Positions 7,701 to 15,422 of a DNA stretch of 37,089 bases are shown here, one piece after another; the stretch's first letter is position 1; each line of letters starts with the position of its first letter. The stretch comes from Butyrivibrio sp. GTDB taxonomy: Bacteria; Bacillota; Clostridia; Lachnospirales; Lachnospiraceae. Location of the stretch: NCBI GenBank assembly GCA_017446685.1, contig JAFSQI010000030.1:1-37089 (forward strand), in the 5' to 3' direction. The notes under the pieces are model-generated. The model made no database searches. It saw only the letters and a program-made list of their open reading frames with translations, and was not told the origin of the DNA. The position numbers and the translations under genes were made by a program.

Positions 7701-8423
7701 TTAAATCCATCCACCATCAATTGTTATTATTTGTCCTGTCATATAATCCGGTGCATCTGCCACATTTAATATAAGCTTAGCAACTTCATCAGTTGTTCCA
7801 AGTCTGTCCATTGGTATTTCACTTTGCAGCTGCTCCATATCATCCTCTGTCAGATGCAATCTGTTCATGTCAGTATCAATTACTCCACAGGCAACGGCGT
7901 TTACCTGTATCCCGCTTGGCGCAAGTTCTTTTGCAAGTGCTTTGGTAAAAGAATTAACTCCGCCTTTTGATGCAGAATACGCCACTTCACATGACGCACC
8001 AACATTTCCCCATACAGAAGAAACATTTATAATCTTTCCCGAATGTTTTTTTAGCATAAGAGGAATTGCGCATTTTGAAGTGTAAAAAAGTGCATTAAGA
8101 TTTGTGCCTATTATTCTATCCCAATCCTCCTTTTCCATATCTGTCAAAAGACCTATAAATGCTACACCTGCGTTATTTACAACTATGTCAATATCAGTTA
8201 TTTCAGAAAACAAATTTTTAACCGCTTCATAGTCAGATGCATCACACTGAAAGCATCTGCATTTTATACCATATTCATTCTCAAGCTCTTTTCCAACCCC
8301 TATAAGACTGTCAATATTTTTATTACAGGTTAAAAAAAGATCATCTTTATCTATAGCAAATGCTTGCGCTATGCTTTTTCCTATTCCTCTCGATGCACCT
8401 GTAACCAACACTTTCCTATTCAT
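7701..8423 (-). CDS. Short-chain dehydrogenase/reductase, FabG-like
   Basis: A 240-residue classical SDR. The cofactor motif TGASRGIGKS lies near residues 8-17, NNAGVAF near 86-92, the catalytic Tyr and Lys in YSASKGG with Ser upstream in INVSSVWG, and the C-terminal TGQIITIDGGW typical of FabG (3-oxoacyl-ACP reductase). It would reduce a keto group with NAD(P)H; the substrate cannot be read from sequence, and no fatty-acid genes are next to it, so a FabG paralogue is as likely as the housekeeping enzyme. Start placed at MNRKVLVTGAS (8421-8423) because GGAGG precedes it; the 21-residue longer reading lacks a site. It stands alone, after the cheY terminator. Confidence 0.88.
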   Translation of the reverse strand: MNRKVLVTGASRGIGKSIAQAFAIDKDDLFLTCNKNIDSLIGVGKELENEYGIKCRCFQCDASDYEAVKNLFSEITDIDIVVNNAGVAFIGLLTDMEKEDWDRIIGTNLNALFYTSKCAIPLMLKKHSGKIINVSSVWGNVGASCEVAYSASKGGVNSFTKALAKELAPSGIQVNAVACGVIDTDMNRLHLTEDDMEQLQSEIPMDRLGTTDEVAKLILNVADAPDYMTGQIITIDGGWI

Positions 8424-8532
8424 GTAAAAGCCTCCTGCCAAAAACTGTCTATGTTTTTTTGAACGCAAATAGGAAAATGCGCTCAAGAATCCGATTATTG
8501 AAATTCTATATTAATTCTTTCTCATTATAATG

Positions 8533-8565
8533 CAAAAAAAGCCCCAAAAGCCACAGCCTTTGGGG
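8533..8565 (-). terminator. Rho-independent terminator of the cheX-like/cheY unit
   Basis: CCCCAAA (8542-8548) pairs with TTTGGGG (8559-8565), with extra pairing GC/GGC in the loop, and a seven-base T-run follows on the minus strand. It lies 14 bases beyond the cheY stop. Confidence 0.85.
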
Positions 8566-8579
8566 TGAAAATACAAAAA

Positions 8580-8933
8580 TCAGCATCTTCTTAGTGCACT
8601 AAGAACGCTTTCTTCCATAAATGGTTTTGTTATAAACTCAATTGCACCAAATTTCACAGCTTCCATCATCTTTTCCTTTTGACCTGCAGCAGTTATCATA
8701 ACTACTTTGGCATTAGGATTATTTTTCCTGATAAGTTTGAGCGATTCTATTCCGTCAACTCCGGGCATCGTAATGTCCATCGTAACTATATCCGGAACTA
8801 ATTTCACGTACTGATCAAATCCCTCTTGGCCATTTATTGCCTCTCCGACAACATTATAACCGGCTCTTTCCAGTATATCCCTTAAAAATCTGCGCGAAGT
8901 TCTTGAATCATCTACAATAAGTACACTCTTCAT
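8580..8933 (-). CDS. cheY: Stand-alone CheY-type response regulator
   Basis: A 117-residue single receiver domain. The acidic pocket Asp8-Asp9, the phospho-acceptor Asp53 in TMDITMPG, Thr81 in MITAAG and Lys103 in ITKPF are all in place, so it should be phosphorylated. There is no output domain, as in CheY, which carries the signal from CheA to the flagellar switch. It follows the CheX-like gene by 18 bases with a GGAGG box. No CheA, MCP or flagellar gene lies in the window, so it may belong to chemotaxis or to another two-component pathway; the pairing with a phosphatase favours a CheY role. Confidence 0.88.
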   Translation of the reverse strand: MKSVLIVDDSRTSRRFLRDILERAGYNVVGEAINGQEGFDQYVKLVPDIVTMDITMPGVDGIESLKLIRKNNPNAKVVMITAAGQKEKMMEAVKFGAIEFITKPFMEESVLSALRRC

Positions 8934-8951
8934 AATATGCCTCCAACCTAC

Positions 8952-9839
8952 TTAGTTGACTTCCATAGAATTGTCTAACGAAATAATATATTTAACCTCA
9001 CCACCGCTAACAAAAACGGGCATTACCACCACTTCATCAGCCTTAACCTCGCTGTAGCCAACAAAAAATTCCGGCGGTTCAAGTTCAATCTTTACACCGT
9101 TTTTACTCATCTCCGAAGCATATAAACCGTTCATACAGTTAATAAGTTCACACACGGCGTCAAGTGCATCTTCCCTGGTTTCTATAAATTCTTCCTTGGT
9201 ATATGCAATAGCCATTTTCTGAACGTCTTCATATTTTCCCGATATCGCAGTTTTCGCGCTCTCATCACCCTTATATCCCTGATAAGCCAGCACTTCTCCT
9301 CTTACAGAACTTGTTTTGTACGCTTTTCCAACATATATATGATTATCCACAAGCCTGTACAGATTTTTGATTCCCATGGTAAAGACACGTTTACATCTCT
9401 CATCCTCTGTACCAAGAAAAATAGGAATGATCCTATCTACGTCCCCTTCCTTTAAATCATTCATATCAGTTTCTGTAAGACCATAAATCTGCTGATATTC
9501 TGACTCGGCTGAATCAATCTGTTCATAAGTAAGATATCCTTCATCTATAAGGGATTGAGCAAAAGCAAGATATGAATTCTTTTGAAGTTCCAAAAGCCTT
9601 CCCAGTTGTGCCTCAGTAAGATATCCTTTTTCAATTGCTATATCACCAAATTTTCTGTCCATAGAAGCCTGCAAGGCATTTACCTGCTCAGCCTGGGCAA
9701 TTGTCATTAGTTTCTCTGAAACGGCAATTACGCCAAGTTTGGCTCTATTCGCATCCTGATCACGATATGCCTGCTGTAGTTGTGCTTTATTAAGCATCCC
9801 CTTCTCAAGCATATAGTTTCCAAGTAATCTATCAAGCAT
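8952..9839 (-). CDS. CheX-like phosphatase with N-terminal GspE-N-type repeats
   Basis: A 295-residue cytosolic protein in two parts. The first ~115 residues hold four copies of a repeat of about 29 residues, each a variant of 'LG-x-hydrophobic-x-EKG-x-L-T-x-x-Q' (near 5-24, 35-54, 64-83 and 93-112), like the helical N-terminal domain of type II/IV secretion ATPases. Residues ~135-295 resemble CheX, a CheY-P phosphatase, with the catalytic ExxN motif as Glu231 and Asn234 in CELINCMNG. The cheY gene follows 18 bases later, which fits an enzyme-substrate pair. I start at MLDRLLGN (9837-9839) because GAGGT lies seven bases upstream; the longer ATG at 9861-9863 has no site and abuts a hairpin. 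Confidence 0.75.
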   Translation of the reverse strand: MLDRLLGNYMLEKGMLNKAQLQQAYRDQDANRAKLGVIAVSEKLMTIAQAEQVNALQASMDRKFGDIAIEKGYLTEAQLGRLLELQKNSYLAFAQSLIDEGYLTYEQIDSAESEYQQIYGLTETDMNDLKEGDVDRIIPIFLGTEDERCKRVFTMGIKNLYRLVDNHIYVGKAYKTSSVRGEVLAYQGYKGDESAKTAISGKYEDVQKMAIAYTKEEFIETREDALDAVCELINCMNGLYASEMSKNGVKIELEPPEFFVGYSEVKADEVVVMPVFVSGGEVKYIISLDNSMEVN

Positions 9840-9867
9840 AATAGCTACCTCGGTAATTTTCATTACA

Positions 9868-9913
9868 AAACGGATATTAGTCTACATTATATATTTTAGA
9901 CTAATATCCGTTT
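9868..9913. terminator. Perfect 17-bp inverted repeat between sseB-like and cheX-like genes
   Basis: Bases 9868-9884 (AAACGGATATTAGTCTA) pair perfectly with 9897-9913 around a 12-base A/T loop. On the minus strand the stem is followed only by TTTTG, a weak T-run, so it may be a terminator for the sseB-like gene, an attenuator, or a protein binding site in front of the cheX-like gene. Confidence 0.55.
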
Positions 9914-9948
9914 ATAAACAAGCTAATTATCAATTGTAACTATTACTA

Positions 9949-11247
9949 TTACTGTTCAGATTCCTTATTTTCATTCATTCTTGCCATTGCCTGATTAAGA
10001 GCCTTCTGAACAACAGCCTCTTCAGAATCATTTACAGAAGATGCAGCTGTTTTAGCAGCCCCTTTCATCCTATCAGCCTGCTGTCCGGCAACTTCCAGCA
10101 TAAACATTCTCTCTTTTGGCAAAATAACTCTCTGTCCATCCGGGTTTATTATAATTCCAGCCTTATCATTGACGAATTTAAGAATGTCCTGATATTTAAA
10201 TACAGCAGCATTCCACTCTGTTCCTCTTAACTTCTTGCCAAATTCAATAGCATCTGTAAATGCAGGAATAAACTGCTTTTCATCTTTTGTATTCATTACA
10301 AGAAACTTAAACTTTGTTTCCTTGCTAAACTTCATTTTACCGTCTTCAAGAACCTCTACCGGGCCTTCATGCTGCATAGGAACAATAAAGCTTCCAGATC
10401 TGATAAGAGATAACATTCTCATCTCTTTAGCTCTTACCACTTCATCTCTCTTTTCATATTTAACAGGCCACTTGAGTTCTTCCAGGAAATCCAGCATGGC
10501 AAAATTAAGAGATGGATTGACCGGATTCTTGCCATCGTCCTGATTGTTCCAATCACCGGGGGCTGCTACAATCTCATTTCTCTTAAATCTTGATCTGTAA
10601 GCGCCATTATCCACCATGATGTTCTCTATACCAATATAGTACAGATAGTCAAAAAATCCTCTTTTAACTGCTGCCGTATCATCAGGGTTCTCAACCTTGA
10701 CCTCTCTTGCAGCAAGTCTCCTAAACTGCTTGGAAAAGAGCTCTACAGCCTTCTCAGCAATTTCTTTTTCAAAATATACATTTGCAAATCCATGGTCAAT
10801 AAATGGATAACCTGTCGTTGCATCGTAAAGTACAAAAAGAGTCTGTGCATCCCTTACTCTTCCTAAAAGCTCATTGTAAATCTTTCTGTGATTCTGTTCA
10901 AATCCCGGAAGAGGTGCAGCCTTATGAAATACCTCAAGAGCTGTCAAAAGAAATAAAAGCTCCTGATTGGAAAGAAACTTAAGTGATTCAGCAGGCATCT
11001 CTGAATCATATATCATCTCACCTATTTCATTTTTGCGCTCGTCTGAAACAGTTGTAATCATATCAACATTTTCAGTTCCATTTACATTAACAGGATTAAG
11101 CCTTGGAAAATCCGGCCATTTCATTTCAGCGTGGGCGTCCATGGCTGCCTGCATCTCTTTTTCACGCTTCTGGGCAAGGCTCTGTTCTTTTTGCGCCTCC
11201 GCATCCTCTGAAGCTTTTTTCCCTCCAAACAAATCAAAAATACCCAT
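9949..11247 (-). CDS. SseB-family protein of unknown role
   Basis: A 432-residue protein with no signal peptide or membrane segment. The N-terminus (MGIFDLFGGKKASEDAEAQK) is followed by a charged helix. The region around residues 280-390 fits the SseB N-terminal domain: a GSFIVPM strand, then FIPAFTDAIEFGKKL, then GIIINPDGQRVILP, the family pattern 'lpaFTd...f...GivlNP'. The central part (about 50-270) matches nothing I recognise. SseB of E. coli is linked to serine sensitivity, but its biochemical function is unknown. The gene starts 15 bases after the M18 aminopeptidase stop, with GGAGG upstream, so the two are probably one operon. Confidence 0.7.
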   Translation of the reverse strand: MGIFDLFGGKKASEDAEAQKEQSLAQKREKEMQAAMDAHAEMKWPDFPRLNPVNVNGTENVDMITTVSDERKNEIGEMIYDSEMPAESLKFLSNQELLFLLTALEVFHKAAPLPGFEQNHRKIYNELLGRVRDAQTLFVLYDATTGYPFIDHGFANVYFEKEIAEKAVELFSKQFRRLAAREVKVENPDDTAAVKRGFFDYLYYIGIENIMVDNGAYRSRFKRNEIVAAPGDWNNQDDGKNPVNPSLNFAMLDFLEELKWPVKYEKRDEVVRAKEMRMLSLIRSGSFIVPMQHEGPVEVLEDGKMKFSKETKFKFLVMNTKDEKQFIPAFTDAIEFGKKLRGTEWNAAVFKYQDILKFVNDKAGIIINPDGQRVILPKERMFMLEVAGQQADRMKGAAKTAASSVNDSEEAVVQKALNQAMARMNENKESEQ

Positions 11248-11262
11248 ATAACCTCCAATAAA

Positions 11263-12555
11263 TCAAATATATTCGTAAAAAACTTTAGAAACCGCAGCAA
11301 GATACTCCGGATCTTTGCTGCCGGCAGATTCATAAGGTGAATGCATTGCAAGCTGAGCAAGTCCTATATCAACTGTGTTAACTGCAACCTGCGTAGTAGA
11401 AATGTTACCAAGTGTAGATCCACCTGCCATATCCGATCTGTTTGTAAAGGTCTGATATGGTACTCCTGCCTTCTCACACATAAGTTTGAAAGCTCCTGCA
11501 GATACAGCATCAGTAGTATATTTCTGATTTGCATTATACTTAATGACTATTCCCTTATTCATAACAGGTCTGTTGACAGGATCAGCCTTATCAAGATAAT
11601 TAGGATGAATAGCATGAGCATTATCCGCTGAAATCATAAAGCTCTGCGCTACTGCAGTATAATACTGCTGCTGTGTTCTTCCCAGACTATCATTTATTCT
11701 TGTAAGTGTATCCTTTAAGAAAGTGGATGCCGCTCCCTGCTTGGTTCCGCTTCCGACCTCTTCATTATCAAATACGCAGTGTACAGCTACATTATCTGAT
11801 GGCTGTGCTGCCAAAAATCCCTCAAATGTAGTATAAACACACTCCTGATCATCAAGTCTTGAACTTGCGATATACTCCTCTTTTGCGCCCCATAAGGTTG
11901 GCTTTACTCTGTTATATAAAAAGAGATCATGGCTCAGAATATCCTCTTTTTTTACTCCTGCAGCTTCTGCAACTATATCAAAAAAGCTGTCTTTGGAATC
12001 ATTGTCTCCAAAAATCGGAAGCATATCATTCTGAGCATTATAGCTGTATCCCTGATTGGCATCGCGATTCATATGGATGGCAAGAGCCGGAAGCATCAAA
12101 AGATTTCTGTCAACATTTACAAGTTTTGACTCTACTGCGCCATCTTTACCTCTTACAACCAATCTTCCGGCAACGGATAATGGTCTGTCAAACCATTCTG
12201 CACATAACATCCCACCGTATTTTTCAACATTTAACTTAATATATGCTCCACCTGCCTCCATCTCGGGATTTTCTTTTATCTTAAAAGAAGGCGAATCACT
12301 GTGGCTGGCAATCATATAAAAGCCTTTGAAATCTTTTTTGGGAATTTTAAATGAAATAATTGAAGAATCATTTCTTGTAACAAAATAGTTACCGGGCTTT
12401 AATTTCCACTCAAAGCACTCAAAAAGTTCGGTAAATCCCTCATCTTGCAATCTCTTTTTTAAATTTTCAATAACATGAAAGCAGGTAGGATTCTCATCAA
12501 TAAACTTAAGCATCTTACCTGTTACATAAGAAAAATCATTCTTTGATTTTGACAT
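11263..12555 (-). CDS. M18 family zinc aminopeptidase
   Basis: A 430-residue cytosolic metallo-aminopeptidase of family M18 (aspartyl aminopeptidase / ApeB type). Metal-ligand and catalytic segments are visible: the His-Asp pair in IASHSDSPSFKIK near residue 88, SSRLDDQE, DNEEVGSGTKQG with the catalytic Glu pair, SADNAHAIHPNY, and a C-terminal segment ending HSPYESAGSKDPEY. The enzyme removes N-terminal residues, often acidic or neutral, from peptides. Start MSKSKNDF is preceded by GAGGT. It is the first gene of the aminopeptidase-sseB unit and is transcribed away from the GH105 gene across a 229-base divergent region. I leave the gene symbol open because apeB and ypdE-like usage differs. Confidence 0.92.
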   Translation of the reverse strand: MSKSKNDFSYVTGKMLKFIDENPTCFHVIENLKKRLQDEGFTELFECFEWKLKPGNYFVTRNDSSIISFKIPKKDFKGFYMIASHSDSPSFKIKENPEMEAGGAYIKLNVEKYGGMLCAEWFDRPLSVAGRLVVRGKDGAVESKLVNVDRNLLMLPALAIHMNRDANQGYSYNAQNDMLPIFGDNDSKDSFFDIVAEAAGVKKEDILSHDLFLYNRVKPTLWGAKEEYIASSRLDDQECVYTTFEGFLAAQPSDNVAVHCVFDNEEVGSGTKQGAASTFLKDTLTRINDSLGRTQQQYYTAVAQSFMISADNAHAIHPNYLDKADPVNRPVMNKGIVIKYNANQKYTTDAVSAGAFKLMCEKAGVPYQTFTNRSDMAGGSTLGNISTTQVAVNTVDIGLAQLAMHSPYESAGSKDPEYLAAVSKVFYEYI

Positions 12556-12630
12556 GACATACCTCTTTGTATCTATATTAAAACTTTCATTTTATTTCGA
12601 AGTAGTACGCTGACACGTTAATAATTTATT

Positions 12631-12671
12631 ACGTAATGCACTGCATATATGCGCATTCTTAGTCTGAAACG
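12631..12671. repeat. Copy of the dispersed palindromic intergenic repeat
   Basis: ACGTAATGCACTGCA ... TGCGCATT ... AGTCTGAAACG aligns with ACGAAATGCGCAGCA ... TGCGCATTTC ... TGTCTGAACAG at 37051-37089. It lies in the divergent region between the M18 and GH105 genes. The core AATGC-GCAT arms pair with one mismatch. Confidence 0.45.
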
Positions 12672-12722
12672 CAGCCATGCTCATACTATCATTCATTGAC
12701 ATATAAATCAAGGAAAAAAATG

Positions 12723-12751
12723 TTGGTAAAGCCCCTTAAGTATGTTAAAAT
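12723..12751 (+). promoter_or_regulatory. Predicted extended -10 promoter of the GH105 gene
   Basis: TTGGTA (12723-12728), 17 bases, TAAAAT (12746-12751), with TG one base before the -10 box. Start expected near 12758, inside the palindrome at 12751-12764. Confidence 0.6.
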
Positions 12752-12764
12752 GTAAGCACTTACA
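12751..12764. promoter_or_regulatory. LacI/CcpA-type operator over the GH105 start site
   Basis: TGTAAG-CA-CTTACA is a perfect 6-bp inverted repeat. It matches the general LacI-family/CcpA cre pattern TGWAAnCGnTnnCA except that the centre is CA instead of CG. Its position over the predicted transcription start implies repression. Confidence 0.5.
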
Positions 12765-12784
12765 AAATAGAATGGAGGTTCCAA

Positions 12785-13933
12785 ATGACACGAGAAGAGA
12801 CCTTTAAAATGCTTAGCGAATATGTAGATTATCTGCTTGATAAATCCGATGCCGAGCATCCTATGTGGAACATCGAAATGGTTCTTGGTGGCAAGCCAAA
12901 CAAGTGGAATTATATAGACGGCTGCATGATTACCGCTGTCCTTTCATTATACGAGATGACAGGCGATAAGAAGTACCTTGATTTTGCAGATAAATTTGTG
13001 GGCTGGTTTGTTCAGGACGACGGTTCTATCAAAACATACAGTACTGATGAGTACAATCTTGACAATATCAATCCATCCAAAAATCTGTTCAAGCTCTATG
13101 ACCTTACCGGAAAAGAAAAGTACAGAAAAGCCATGGACACAGTCAGAGCGCAGCTTGATACCATGCCCCGTACAAAGGCAGGCAATTTCTGGCACAAGAA
13201 TATCTATCCATATCAGGTCTGGCTTGACGGAATGTATATGGCACAGCCTTTCTACATGGAATATGAACGTCGCTATAATAAAATGCAGGGCTGCCTTGAT
13301 TCCTTTAAGCAGTTCAAAAATGTAGAAGCGCTTATGAAGGATGAAAAGACAGGACTTTACTATCACGGATATGATGAAAGCCGCGAAATGTACTGGGCTG
13401 ATAAAGAAACCGGATGCAGCCCTAACTTCTGGCTCAGAGCTCTTGGATGGTTCACTGTAGCCTTGGTTGATACAGCAGAGGCAATGGATGAGTCAATGTA
13501 CTATGAATACAGATATCTTCAGACAATGCTTGAGAACCTTGCCAATTCTCTTATTCCTTTCCAGGATGAAAGCGGAATGTTCTATCAGGTCGTAGACAAA
13601 AAGGATGATGAAAGAAACTACCTTGAGACCTCAGGGACTGCACTTATCGCCTATGGTCTTTTAAAGGGTGTTCGTCTCGGATATCTTCCAAAGCGCTTTA
13701 GGGAAATTGCCATTAAGGCATTTGACGGTATTACAGAAAAGTATCTTTCAAGAAATGAAGACGGTTCTCCAAAGCTTGGTGGAATCTGTCTTGTGGCAGG
13801 TCTTGGTGGTGCGCAGCATCGCGATGGTTCTTTGGAATATTACTTCTCAGAGCCTGTTGTAGAAAATGAAGCAAAGGGTGTAGCTCCGCTTATTCTTGCT
13901 TACACAGAGCTTCTCAGAATAGAAAATTTATAA
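12785..13933 (+). CDS. GH105 unsaturated rhamnogalacturonyl (or galacturonyl) hydrolase
   Basis: A 382-residue (alpha/alpha)6-barrel glycosidase of the GH88/GH105 group. The catalytic Asp148 is in YQVWLDGMYMAQP, equivalent to the general acid of Bacillus YteR; PNFWLRALGWF, the conserved substrate-binding segment, and LETSGTALIAYGLLKG near the end are family hallmarks. These enzymes remove the 4,5-unsaturated uronic acid that lyases leave on pectin fragments. There is no signal peptide, so it works on imported oligosaccharides. GGAGG sits six bases before the ATG. It is the only plus-strand gene in the pectin region, has its own promoter, operator and terminator, and stands convergent to the minus-strand S66 peptidase. 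Confidence 0.9.
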   Translation: MTREETFKMLSEYVDYLLDKSDAEHPMWNIEMVLGGKPNKWNYIDGCMITAVLSLYEMTGDKKYLDFADKFVGWFVQDDGSIKTYSTDEYNLDNINPSKNLFKLYDLTGKEKYRKAMDTVRAQLDTMPRTKAGNFWHKNIYPYQVWLDGMYMAQPFYMEYERRYNKMQGCLDSFKQFKNVEALMKDEKTGLYYHGYDESREMYWADKETGCSPNFWLRALGWFTVALVDTAEAMDESMYYEYRYLQTMLENLANSLIPFQDESGMFYQVVDKKDDERNYLETSGTALIAYGLLKGVRLGYLPKRFREIAIKAFDGITEKYLSRNEDGSPKLGGICLVAGLGGAQHRDGSLEYYFSEPVVENEAKGVAPLILAYTELLRIENL

Positions 13934-13958
13934 AATCTAAAATATGTAACTGAATGAA

Positions 13959-14002
13959 AAAACAGATCGCTGCAACATTTGAGCTATCAGCGGTCTGTTT
14001 TT
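13959..14002 (+). terminator. Rho-independent terminator of the GH105 gene
   Basis: AACAGATCGCTG (13961-13972) pairs with CAGCGGTCTGTT (one G-T pair) ending near 13999, followed by TTTT. The mirrored A-run on the left (13956-13960) lets it serve the convergent S66 gene too. Confidence 0.8.
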
Positions 14003-14078
14003 CGTTAAAATTTAGTTGTCAGCCATTTATTAATGAACATAAATGCTTGTTTTCGTCTACGTCGTAATTCATATAGAT

Positions 14079-15122
14079 TCAATTATTAAGCACATATTCA
14101 ATCTCTAATTTGTTATCTGCAAAATCAATTTTTGCATAGCTTCCACATATGATTGGTATCATTGGAGGATGGTGTCCTATATCAAGATCCATAAGAACAG
14201 GAACACCATATTCACCAAGGATATCCGTCACAGCATTATACTGGTTAAGTCCCATTATATCCTGACCAAACGCAGCTCCGGGTCTGCCGATAAGAAAACC
14301 TTTAAGATTATCAAACCAGCCTGCTTCTTTTAGGTTCCAAAGACTTCTCCTTATACTAAAAACATTAAGGTCACAAGCTTCTATAAACCAAATAATACCG
14401 TCATTCTTGTATTTTTCATTAAACTCTTTTACCTTGTCAAACTTTGTTCCAACCAGATTGGCCAGGCAGTCGAGACATCCACCAACAATCCGCCCTTCAA
14501 ATGATATATGGCTTTCACTTTGTTCCTCACTTCCAACAAATGCTTTCATGACATTTGCTTCAGTAAGATAATACGGTGCAGTTTCAGGCAAATCCTCCGG
14601 ACTGTCCATCTCCCACTTATCATAGCTTGAAAACTTTAGTTTTTTTCCGGTAATCAACTTCCATGCATCATCAATAGACAAGTGCCATGGCTCCATACCA
14701 AAATCTCCGGCACAAGGTGCATAAATAGCTGCAGTGTCCGAAAGTATAGCTGATGTAAACACAAAATTGGTGTTATCGGAATAACCCATATACCATTTTG
14801 GAGTAGCTTCTTTAACAGCTTCAAAATCAATATATGGAACGACCTCACACATCAGCTCTCCGCCGCCACATGACATCACCGCATCCACGCTGTCATCCAG
14901 ATAAAATGAATTAAGCTCCTCACCGCACTTCTTTGGTGTGTTGCTGATTCCTATTCCCTCTGAAAGATATGCATTAGGTCCAATCTTGCATTTGTAGCCC
15001 ATTTCATCAAATTTCTTTAAAGCACTGTCAAATCTCGAAATATATGGTTCTGTAGCACATCCGAAGGATGGTGCAACAAATCCGATTGTACCTTTTTCTT
15101 TTAAAAAATCAGGATATCGCAT
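14079..15122 (-). CDS. S66 family serine peptidase (LD-carboxypeptidase / MccF-like)
   Basis: A 347-residue peptidase of family S66. The nucleophile Ser115 is in YMGYSDNTNF, the catalytic Glu248 in WFIEACDLN, and the His in DIGHHPPM (317-318), giving the Ser-Glu-His triad. Family members are either LD-carboxypeptidases that trim cell-wall tetrapeptides or MccF, which destroys peptidyl-nucleotide antibiotics; the length near 345 and the GYSDNT segment fit the MccF-like branch slightly better, but sequence reading alone cannot decide. No signal peptide, so it is cytosolic. CGGAGG precedes the start. It lies 18 bases after barstar, probably last in the GH28-CE8-barnase-barstar transcript. Confidence 0.88.
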   Translation of the reverse strand: MRYPDFLKEKGTIGFVAPSFGCATEPYISRFDSALKKFDEMGYKCKIGPNAYLSEGIGISNTPKKCGEELNSFYLDDSVDAVMSCGGGELMCEVVPYIDFEAVKEATPKWYMGYSDNTNFVFTSAILSDTAAIYAPCAGDFGMEPWHLSIDDAWKLITGKKLKFSSYDKWEMDSPEDLPETAPYYLTEANVMKAFVGSEEQSESHISFEGRIVGGCLDCLANLVGTKFDKVKEFNEKYKNDGIIWFIEACDLNVFSIRRSLWNLKEAGWFDNLKGFLIGRPGAAFGQDIMGLNQYNAVTDILGEYGVPVLMDLDIGHHPPMIPIICGSYAKIDFADNKLEIEYVLNN

Positions 15123-15140
15123 ATTTCCTCCGAAAAAAAA

Positions 15141-15416
15141 TCAATTATAAAATCTTATCTTTAATCCCTGAACTTCTTCACATGCCTCCAGGCAGAGCCT
15201 TTTAAGTGCCTCAAAATACCTGCCAAGCCTGTATACGGCAAATCCGGAATTGTAAAAAATAATATTCCATTCACTTCCGTATTCCGACAGCACATCATAA
15301 AATGCATCAAGATTCCTGCCGTAATATTCAGGGAGCGGAAGCTCTTTTACCAAAGCTTCCTGAAGCTCTTCCTTGCTGTGTACTTCCATAAGATCAATAT
15401 AAAAAACCTTTTCCAT
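15141..15416 (-). CDS. Barstar, ribonuclease inhibitor
   Basis: A 91-residue cytosolic protein of the barstar family. The inhibitor helix is preserved as PEYYGRNLDAFYDVL, in which Asp37 and Asp41 correspond to Asp35 and Asp39 of Bacillus barstar and Tyr31/Tyr32 to the contact Tyr29 region; these residues plug the barnase active site. Length is the family norm of about 90. The gene begins seven bases after the barnase stop, and its GGGGAGGAC ribosome binding site lies inside the last codons of the barnase gene, so inhibitor is made whenever the nuclease is. It should protect the producer from misrouted nuclease. Confidence 0.93.
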   Translation of the reverse strand: MEKVFYIDLMEVHSKEELQEALVKELPLPEYYGRNLDAFYDVLSEYGSEWNIIFYNSGFAVYRLGRYFEALKRLCLEACEEVQGLKIRFYN

Positions 15417-15422
15417 ATTTTG

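Noticed and set aside
11859-12239. Plus-strand frame of 126 codons inside the aminopeptidase gene
   Set aside because: Antisense shadow of a well-supported M18 gene, without a ribosome binding site.
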